A stretch of DNA of 26,828 bases. It comes from RGIG5612 sp963599255 (GTDB lineage Bacteria; Bacillota; Clostridia; Lachnospirales; Lachnospiraceae). This document shows, piece by piece, positions 1 through 5,390 of this stretch (position 1 is the stretch's first letter; each line of letters begins with the position of its first letter). The stretch lies in contig CAVBWS010000027.1 in NCBI GenBank assembly GCA_963599255.1, forward strand, positions 1 to 26,828, in the 5' to 3' direction. A program made the translations under genes and the position numbers. The notes under the pieces are model-generated. The model was given only the letters and a program-made list of their open reading frames with translations. It had not been told where the DNA came from and did not search any database.

Positions 1-285
1 AGTAAGTCCCGGAAGGATTTCAGAAGCCATAGCTGCTGAATGTGTCATTCCTGAACATCCGATGGTTTCAACTAAAGCCTCTTCAATAACTCCGTCCTTA
101 ACATTTAAGGTAAGCTTACATGCTCCCTGCTGAGGTGCACACCAGCCGATGCCGTGGGTAAGTCCTTTTACCTCTTTTATTTCCTTTACTTTGTTCCATT
201 CACCTTCCTGCGGAATAGGAGCCGGTCCATGATTAGCTCCCGAGGCGATAGGACACATCAATTCAACTTCTTTCGAATAGATCAT
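1..285 (-). CDS. NifU/IscU-like iron-sulfur scaffold protein, N-terminal part (runs off the window)
   Basis: The first 95 residues are visible; the rest lies beyond position 1. ATG at 285-283 follows a strong GGGAGGT at about 291-297. The protein begins MIYSKEVELMCPIASGANHG and carries GWCAPQQGACKL and ETIGCSGMTHSAAMASEI. This matches my recollection of the small NifU-like proteins that sit directly upstream of the so-called GGGtGRT protein in Clostridia. Conserved Cys residues in GWCAPQQGAC and IGCSG are candidate metal or cluster ligands. The role as a scaffold is a family-level inference; the partner gene would be expected just outside the window. A candidate promoter of its own lies between it and dut. 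Fairly sure of the family, less sure of the function. Confidence 0.7.
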   Translation of the reverse strand, partial: MIYSKEVELMCPIASGANHGPAPIPQEGEWNKVKEIKEVKGLTHGIGWCAPQQGACKLTLNVKDGVIEEALVETIGCSGMTHSAAMASEILPGLT

Positions 286-384
286 TTGAACCTCCCTTAA
301 GAATTATCGTTGTATGATTATCTCACGCAAACTTCCTGAATTATTGCACAAAATCAATAAATTTTATAACATTTGATCGTCTGC

Positions 385-413
385 ATTGTAGCAAAAAAAT
401 CTACAGCCTTCAA
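385..413 (-). promoter_or_regulatory. Candidate sigma-A promoter for the NifU-like gene
   Basis: On the minus strand TTGAAG (413-408) is followed after 17 bases by TACAAT (390-385). This gives a start near 378 and a leader of about 90 bases before the ATG at 285. The seven-T run that could end dut transcription lies in the spacer, but only a weak stem precedes it, so I do not call a terminator. Confidence 0.45.
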
Positions 414-426
414 CGCCGGCAATTCA

Positions 427-876
427 TTATTTTAATCCCGTACTTCCAAATCCGCTGGCACCTCTGTCAGTTTCTCCCAGCTCATCTACCAGGTTCCATT
501 CAACCATAAGAAACGGTGCGATCACCATCTGCGCCACTCTCTCTCCCGGTTCAATTGTCTGAACCTGCTTAGAATGATTAAACATCGGAACCATGATCTC
601 GCCTCGGTAATCAGCATCTATAACGCCGACCTTATTAGACGGTGCCAGTCCCCTCTTCGAAGCCATGCCGCTGCGGGCGAATACTAATCCCACATATCCC
701 TCCGGTATCTCCATGGCAATCCCGATATGCACCATATATGCCTCTCCCGGATTAATCGATACCGGTTCTTCAAGGCATGCATAAAGATCAGCCCCTGCAG
801 AATATTTCGTTCCGTAAGTCGGAACTACCGCATTCTCATTTAATTTTTTTATTGCTACTGTACGGGTATTATTCAC
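427..876 (-). CDS. dut: dUTP diphosphatase (dUTPase)
   Basis: Trimeric dUTPase, which hydrolyses dUTP to dUMP and pyrophosphate, keeping uracil out of DNA and feeding dTMP synthesis. All five family motifs are visible: SAGADLYA, ARSGMASKRG, GVIDADYRGEI with the catalytic Asp, ERVAQMVI, and the C-terminal RGASGFGSTG that closes over the substrate. I chose the GTG at 876-874 because AAGGAG (888-883) lies six bases before it. It gives 149 residues, a normal family length, and begins close to the conserved VAIKKLNENAVVPTYG. An in-frame ATG at 903 would add nine residues and overlap glnS, but has no usable ribosome binding site. The glnS stop overlaps the chosen binding site, so translation is probably coupled. 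Confidence 0.93.
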   Translation of the reverse strand: MNNTRTVAIKKLNENAVVPTYGTKYSAGADLYACLEEPVSINPGEAYMVHIGIAMEIPEGYVGLVFARSGMASKRGLAPSNKVGVIDADYRGEIMVPMFNHSKQVQTIEPGERVAQMVIAPFLMVEWNLVDELGETDRGASGFGSTGLK

Positions 877-889
877 ATTATTCTCCTTA

Positions 890-2581
890 TTACCTGAAGC
901 CATCCTTTAACGCTACACTTCTGTTAAATACCAGATGTCCCGGCGCAGCGTCCTTGTTATCAAGGCAGAAATATCCCTGTCTCATAAACTGGAAGCCCTC
1001 ACAGTCCTTACCCTTTTCAGGCATCTTAACATCCGCAAGGCTGGCCTCAACCTTAGAATTTTTAAACACTGTCAGACTCTCAGGATTTAATGCATCCAGG
1101 AAATTCTTATCCGGTCCGTCCGGATCCGGGTCAGCAAATAAATATGAATATTGTCTGACCTCTGCATCCACCGCCGTTTTCTGATCAACCCAGTGTATTG
1201 TTGCACCCTTAACCTTATGTCCGTCAGCCGGATCTCCTCCCTTGCTGTCAGGCTGATACTCTGCCAGGACTTCGATAACATTACCGTCTTCATCCTTAAC
1301 ACAGCCGGTGCAGTTAATAACATACGCCCCCTTCAGGCGCACTTCATTGCCCGGGAATAATCGTTTGTATTTCTTAGGCGGCTCCTCAGCGAAGTCTTCT
1401 CTTTCTATCCACAGATTGCCTGAGAAGGTAATATTCCTTGTTCCTGCGCTTTCATCCAGCGGATTATTTTCAATCGTAAGTGTCTCACTCTGTCCTTCCG
1501 GATAGTTGGTGATCGTAAGTTTAATCGGATCTATTACAGCCATAACGCGCTTAGCATTTGCATTCAGATCATCTCTTAAGCAGCTCTCAAGGAAGGCCCA
1601 GTCAACCGTTGAATCCACCTTGGAAACGCCTATCTTCTCGCAGAAATCCCTGATGCTCTTAGAAGTGTATCCTCTTCTTCTGAGACCGCACAAGGTAGGC
1701 ATTCTCGGATCATCCCAGCCTGAGACATAACCATTTTCCACCAGCTGACGCAGCTTACGTTTGCTCATAACCGTATAATTGATTCCCAGTCTGGCAAATT
1801 CTATCTGACGAGGCTTGATGCCCGGAATAGACACATTAGAAACCACCCAGTCATACAAAGGTCTATGGGCTTCATACTCAAGTGAACATAATGAATGGGT
1901 AATTCCCTCCAGAGCATCCTGAATAGGATGAGCAAAATCATACATCGGGAAAATGCACCATTTTGTACCCTGTCTGTGGTGTTCAATATATCTGATACGA
2001 TAAATAACAGGATCCCTCATGTTGAAATTACCGCTGGCCAGATCGATCTTGGCACGAAGAGTATACTTGCCTTCAGGGAATTCACCGTTTTTCATTCTTT
2101 CAAACAGATCAAGGCTTTCCTCTATAGGTCTGTCTCTATATGGGCTTCTGGCAGGCTGTCCGATATCTCCTCTGTACTCTCTGAACTCCTCTGCAGACAG
2201 CTCACATACATAAGCAAGCCCCTTCTTAATAAGCTCCACTGCATATTCATATGTCTGCTCAAAGTAATCAGAGCCATAGAAAAATCTGTCGCCCCAGTCG
2301 AATCCCAGCCAATGTATATCTTCCTTGATCGCATCGACAAATTCTGTATCTTCCTTGGCAGGATTGGTGTCATCCATTCTGAGATTGCACAGTCCGCCGA
2401 ACTTTTCTGCCATGCCAAAATCAATTGTAAGTGCCTTGCAGTGTCCTATATGAAGATATCCGTTTGGTTCCGGCGGAAAACGTGTATGTATCTTCATACC
2501 ATAGCATCTGTTTCCCTCTGCCAGATCCTGTTCGATGAAATGTTCGATAAAATTTTTAGAAATTTCTTTTGTCTCTTCCAT
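890..2581 (-). CDS. glnS: Glutaminyl-tRNA synthetase
   Basis: Class I aminoacyl-tRNA synthetase charging tRNA-Gln directly with glutamine. The HIGH-type signature PPEPNGYLHIGHCK lies near residues 36-50, and the KMSKS-type loop is VMSKRKL. LRMDDTNPAKEDTEFVDAI and GWDDPRMPTLCGLRRRGYT are typical of GlnRS rather than GluRS. Length 563 matches bacterial GlnRS (about 550). The ATG at 2581 is preferred over an upstream ATG at 2626 because AAAGGA lies nine bases before it and the family N-terminus begins here. It lies downstream of the rplT terminator and just upstream of dut. Many Firmicutes lack GlnRS and use GluRS plus GatCAB amidation, so its presence is of some note. No T-box leader is visible. 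Confidence 0.95.
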   Translation of the reverse strand: MEETKEISKNFIEHFIEQDLAEGNRCYGMKIHTRFPPEPNGYLHIGHCKALTIDFGMAEKFGGLCNLRMDDTNPAKEDTEFVDAIKEDIHWLGFDWGDRFFYGSDYFEQTYEYAVELIKKGLAYVCELSAEEFREYRGDIGQPARSPYRDRPIEESLDLFERMKNGEFPEGKYTLRAKIDLASGNFNMRDPVIYRIRYIEHHRQGTKWCIFPMYDFAHPIQDALEGITHSLCSLEYEAHRPLYDWVVSNVSIPGIKPRQIEFARLGINYTVMSKRKLRQLVENGYVSGWDDPRMPTLCGLRRRGYTSKSIRDFCEKIGVSKVDSTVDWAFLESCLRDDLNANAKRVMAVIDPIKLTITNYPEGQSETLTIENNPLDESAGTRNITFSGNLWIEREDFAEEPPKKYKRLFPGNEVRLKGAYVINCTGCVKDEDGNVIEVLAEYQPDSKGGDPADGHKVKGATIHWVDQKTAVDAEVRQYSYLFADPDPDGPDKNFLDALNPESLTVFKNSKVEASLADVKMPEKGKDCEGFQFMRQGYFCLDNKDAAPGHLVFNRSVALKDGFR

Positions 2582-2654
2582 CACATTTGTTCCTTTCAGC
2601 AAAAACTCCCCGTTACTTTCACTCAATATATTACCGTAACCTGCAGGATAACTG

Positions 2655-2704
2655 TTATAAAAAGAATAAAGCGGGCGGTGTCACCCTCGACACGCAGCCC
2701 GCTT
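2655..2704 (-). terminator. Intrinsic terminator of the infC-rpmI-rplT operon
   Basis: An outer stem AAGCGGGC/GCCCGCTT (2697-2704 with 2669-2676) encloses an inner GTGTC/GACAC hairpin (2689-2693 with 2678-2682). It is followed on the minus strand by a T-rich run (TTTATTCTTTTT). It starts about 16 bases after the rplT stop. Confidence 0.9.
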
Positions 2705-2719
2705 GTTACAATTCGTAGA

Positions 2720-3076
2720 TTACTGTAATGCTTTCTTAGCTGTTTCTGCTAACTGTGCAAAAGCTGCTGCATCATTAACAGCAATATCTGCCAGAACCTT
2801 TCTGTTCAGATCTGAACCTGCAAGCTTCAAGCCGTACATGAACTTGCTGTATGAAAGGTCATTCATTCTTGCTGCTGCATTAATACGTGCGATCCACAGC
2901 TGTCTGAACTGGCGCTTCTTCTGCTTTCTGCCTGCATATGATGTTGCCAATGCACGCATTACAGACTGTTTTGCAACTCTATACTGTTTTGATCTGGCTC
3001 CTCTGTATCCCTTAGCCAGCTTTAAAGTTCTGTTGTGTTTTTTCTTGGCATTTAAGCCACCTTTAATTCTTGCCAT
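2720..3076 (-). CDS. rplT: 50S ribosomal protein L20
   Basis: Large-subunit assembly protein binding 23S rRNA. The 118-residue length and the sequence MARIKGGLNAKKKHNRTLKL, followed by ARSKQYRVAKQSVMRAL and RQLWIARINAAARMNDLSYS, are those of L20. The basic N-terminal extension (about residues 1-60) and globular C-terminal part are as usual. It is the last gene of the infC-rpmI-rplT operon, about 24 bases after rpmI, and is followed by a strong terminator. In Firmicutes L20 represses its own operon by binding the leader, and a structured leader with attenuator is present upstream of infC here. Confidence 0.98.
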   Translation of the reverse strand: MARIKGGLNAKKKHNRTLKLAKGYRGARSKQYRVAKQSVMRALATSYAGRKQKKRQFRQLWIARINAAARMNDLSYSKFMYGLKLAGSDLNRKVLADIAVNDAAAFAQLAETAKKALQ

Positions 3077-3100
3077 TCTTCATTCCTCCGTTCTGATCTC

Positions 3101-3298
3101 TTACAGGTATGGTAAGATCTTCTTCATGTTCTTAACATTAGTAGCATCAGTCATAGTTGCTTTACGAAGGTTACGTTTTCTCTTCGTTGTTTTCTTTGTA
3201 AGAATGTGGCTCTTGAATGCCTTATTTCTCTTTAAATTTCCATCTGCTGTCTTTTTAAAACGCTTAGCAGCTGCTCTTTTTGTTTTTACCTTTGGCAT
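3101..3298 (-). CDS. rpmI: 50S ribosomal protein L35
   Basis: Small basic large-subunit protein, 65 residues, beginning MPKVKTKRAAAKRFKKTADG and containing the family motif KAFKSHILTKKTTKRKRNLRK. An AGGAGG-type site (TAGGAGGAATAG before the ATG at 3298) gives the start. Middle gene of infC-rpmI-rplT, about 32 bases after infC. Length and order are standard. Confidence 0.98.
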   Translation of the reverse strand: MPKVKTKRAAAKRFKKTADGNLKRNKAFKSHILTKKTTKRKRNLRKATMTDATNVKNMKKILPYL

Positions 3299-3330
3299 AT
3301 CTATTCCTCCTAGTAGTTAATTATTATCGT

Positions 3331-3837
3331 TTACTTCTTCTGTGTCAGGAACATAACCATATTCCTGCCTTCAACCTTAGGTGCTTTATCGACATTGGCC
3401 ACATCTGAGAGCATCTCTGCAAAATCATCAAGATGATGCTTACTCTCCTGCATATGTGCCATCTCTCTTCCTCTGAATCTGAGAGCCACCTTGACCTTGT
3501 CACCTTTTTCAATGAACTTCCTTGCGTTATTAGCCTTGGTCCTGATATCGTTGATATCGATATTCGGTGAAAGTCTGATTTCTTTTACCTCTACGATCTT
3601 CTGTTTCTTTTTAGCTTCCTTCTCCCTGCGCAGCTGTTCATAGCGATACTTTCCGTAATCTATGATCCTGCAGACAGGCGGATCTGCCTTAGGCGCAATA
3701 AGAACCAGATCAACTCCGACTTCCTCCGCTTGAGCAAGTGCTTCCTGTAAGCTGAAAATCCCTAGCTGCTGGCCTTCCTCACCAAGTAATCTTACTTCCT
3801 TGGCTCTGATCTGTTCATTAATTAAGTTGTCGATAAT
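3331..3837 (-). CDS. infC: Translation initiation factor IF-3, non-AUG start
   Basis: IF3 binds the 30S subunit, prevents premature 50S joining and rejects wrong start codons. The N-terminal domain INEQIRAKEVRLLGEEGQQLG, linker KEKEAKKKQKIVEVKEIRLSPNI and C-terminal NARKFIEKGDKVKVALRFRGREM are clear. No ATG, GTG or TTG lies near the expected N-terminus. GGGAGGT (3847-3841) is followed by GAA and then ATT (3837-3835) and ATC (3834-3832), so the start is AUU or AUC. This agrees with the known AUU starts of infC in E. coli and Bacillus. A GTG at 3888 is in frame but has no binding site and would add 17 residues unlike IF3. Product about 167-168 residues. Confidence 0.95.
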   Translation of the reverse strand: MIDNLINEQIRAKEVRLLGEEGQQLGIFSLQEALAQAEEVGVDLVLIAPKADPPVCRIIDYGKYRYEQLRREKEAKKKQKIVEVKEIRLSPNIDINDIRTKANNARKFIEKGDKVKVALRFRGREMAHMQESKHHLDDFAEMLSDVANVDKAPKVEGRNMVMFLTQKK

Positions 3838-3880
3838 TTCACCTCCCAAGTGACAAGCACTTTTTAATAATCGAACATCT

Positions 3881-4000
3881 CTATCCACTCGAGCAGATAA
3901 TGCCTCTTTGACATATTATTTTCTGCAATAAAAAATGGATACATACGTATCCACCCATAAATCCAGAGCAACCCCATGATTGCCTGAAAATATTAACCAT
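3881..4000 (-). CDS. Possible 39-codon leader ORF in the infC leader
   Basis: Inside the infC leader an AAGGAG lies exactly six bases before an ATG (4000-3998). The frame stays open for 39 codons to TAG at 3883-3881, running through the terminator-like hairpin at 3936-3953. The peptide would start MVNIFRQSWGCSGF and is rich in Cys, Gly and Ile. This may be a translated leader peptide that affects the hairpin, or the SD-like sequence may simply be part of the structured L20-type leader. I do not recognise the peptide. Confidence 0.25.
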   Translation of the reverse strand: MVNIFRQSWGCSGFMGGYVCIHFLLQKIICQRGIICSSG

Positions 4001-4058
4001 CGTGCGCTCCTTATGGCGACGCGGTGAGAGTGGAACTCTTCTTTGTTTTCAAACGACT
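3926..4058 (-). promoter_or_regulatory. L20-type autoregulatory leader with transcription attenuator
   Basis: The region from the likely transcription start (near 4057) to a terminator hairpin is non-coding and rich in pairing. An AGAGT-TCC-ACTCT hairpin is followed by a segment in which ACC..TCG can pair with CGA..GGT. A 7-bp stem TGGATAC/GTATCCA (3953-3947 with 3942-3936) follows, with TTTTTTATT after it. About 90 bases later comes the infC binding site. Firmicutes regulate infC-rpmI-rplT by L20 binding to such leaders (Rfam L20_leader, RF00558). Assignment to that family rests on position and layout, since I cannot run a covariance search. Confidence 0.7.
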
Positions 4059-4063
4059 GTGGT

Positions 4064-4092
4064 AGTTTACCATTGCAAATGCCCGGTGTCAA
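4064..4092 (-). promoter_or_regulatory. Sigma-A promoter of the infC operon
   Basis: TTGACA (4092-4087), a 17-base spacer and TAAACT (4069-4064) on the minus strand. The start would fall near 4057, about 220 bases before the infC start, leaving room for the attenuated leader. Confidence 0.8.
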
Positions 4093-4176
4093 CACAATTA
4101 TCGTTAAACTGACTCGTAATTTCATCAAATTTTTGTTTGAAATTTTGCCTTTATTTCAGTCATCAGCACTGCTTCT

Positions 4177-5211
4177 TCAGGTCGAAAATCTGATGAGCAG
4201 CATTTCAACTCCGATCTGATCCGGCACCTCCCCGGTTTTACTCTTTCTGTCTGTTTCAGATATTTCATCCAATATATCTTCAATCCTTGTACGCGGAAAA
4301 TAATTCAGATAGCTCCTCATATTATTGACAGCAAATACAGGCCTTCCGATCGTCTTGGCTATAACCGGTGAAGGCAATCCTTTTTTGCTCATCTCTGCAA
4401 CCTGCAGCATAACTCTGAATTGATTCCTGAGCATTGCCAGAATGTACAGAGGATGCTCTTTATTGGTTAACAGATCGTGATATTTTGCCAGCACTTTGCC
4501 CATATTTTTCTCACTCATGGCTGTGAGCATGTCAAATATCTTTGATTCAACATTTTCCGATGTAATGGCCAATATGTCCGAGTCATCGACTGTATCCTTG
4601 CCGTAAGTATAGCTTACAACCTTGTCAAATTCAGTTCTTAATCTGTCATAATCGAAACCGATCCTGGATATCATCAGGTGAAGAGTTGATTTTTCAACGG
4701 TCTTACTTTGTCCTGCAAATCCCTTGGTCAGCCATTTTATAACATCCGCCTCTGTATCTGCGTTACATTCACATACAACGCCCTTGGATGCCACAAGTTT
4801 GTATACTTTTTTGTTCTTCGCCGCACTCTCTTCAAAGAAGGCAAGGCAGGTGGTCTCAGGCAGATCCGTCAGGATCTTTTCAAGTATATCCGGCTCTTTG
4901 GATTTTTTATTAGCATTAGCATCATCTGTCTCGTCTGATTTTTTTGCTTTGAATCTGCCGGAGTTTTCTATTATTACAAGCCTCCTGTTTGCGAAAAAAG
5001 GCATGGTCACAACTGCATCATATACCTCCTGCCAGTCTATGTCCTGCCCAGCAAACTGCGCACAATTCATCATATTGCCGGCTGTCACGGCCTCCTTCAG
5101 TTCATCCTTATAAATGCGTCGTTTGTAAGCCTCCTCGCCGTAGAAGAGGTATACATTTGCAATATTTCCATTTTTTATGTCGCTCGTAACGGACTCTTTT
5201 TTCTGACTCAT
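4177..5211 (-). CDS. holA: DNA polymerase III subunit delta
   Basis: Clamp-loader subunit that opens the beta sliding clamp. The 344-residue length equals the family norm. The N-terminal NIANVYLFYGEEAYKRRIYKDEL, central LVIIENSGRFK, KVSYTYGKDTVDDSDI and C-terminal HPLYILAMLRNQFRVMLQVAEMS are typical of HolA. A Lys/Asp-rich low-complexity stretch (about residues 88-105) is a surface loop. Start ATG at 5211 after TTGAGG. It follows comEC across a 179-base gap, as in many Firmicutes where holA is downstream of comEC. A candidate promoter with extended -10 lies in that gap, together with a small CAGCAT/ATGCTG hairpin (5343-5364) that lacks a T-run. Confidence 0.94.
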   Translation of the reverse strand: MSQKKESVTSDIKNGNIANVYLFYGEEAYKRRIYKDELKEAVTAGNMMNCAQFAGQDIDWQEVYDAVVTMPFFANRRLVIIENSGRFKAKKSDETDDANANKKSKEPDILEKILTDLPETTCLAFFEESAAKNKKVYKLVASKGVVCECNADTEADVIKWLTKGFAGQSKTVEKSTLHLMISRIGFDYDRLRTEFDKVVSYTYGKDTVDDSDILAITSENVESKIFDMLTAMSEKNMGKVLAKYHDLLTNKEHPLYILAMLRNQFRVMLQVAEMSKKGLPSPVIAKTIGRPVFAVNNMRSYLNYFPRTRIEDILDEISETDRKSKTGEVPDQIGVEMLLIRFST

Positions 5212-5241
5212 TAAAAAACCTCAATTATTCGTCTGAGCAAT

Positions 5242-5268
5242 CTTATACCATCTCACTTATCAAGACAA
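5242..5268 (-). promoter_or_regulatory. Candidate promoter for holA
   Basis: On the minus strand TTGTCT (5268-5263) precedes an extended -10, TGG-TATAAG (TATAAG at 5247-5242), with a 15-base spacer; read with TAAGAT as -10 the spacer is 17. It lies about 30 bases upstream of the holA start. Confidence 0.4.
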
Positions 5269-5390
5269 GGGAGACTTCATAAGATACATAGCCACTTCAT
5301 TTAATCTGCATAACTTTTCTTTTCAACTGATCCTCCGGTACTCAGCATCGAGGAGGCAATGCTGCAGACAAGCAGTCATCTAAAATACTT

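Noticed and set aside
391..420. Terminator after dut
   Set aside because: There is a run of seven T on the minus strand, but only a three-base-pair stem can be formed before it.
2582..2654. T-box leader for glnS
   Set aside because: The space between the rplT terminator and glnS is too short and has no T-box core sequence.
1895..2728. Long open frame on the plus strand (277 codons)
   Set aside because: It is the antisense shadow of glnS, runs over the rplT terminator, has no binding site, and its product resembles nothing.
3916..4128. Minus-strand frame of 70 codons between holA and infC
   Set aside because: It spans the TTGACA promoter, the structured leader and the attenuator, so it cannot be a real gene as read.
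5343..5380. Third copy of the dispersed repeat after comEC
   Set aside because: Short resemblance (GCATCGAGGA and GCAG) only; the match is too brief and gapped to support.
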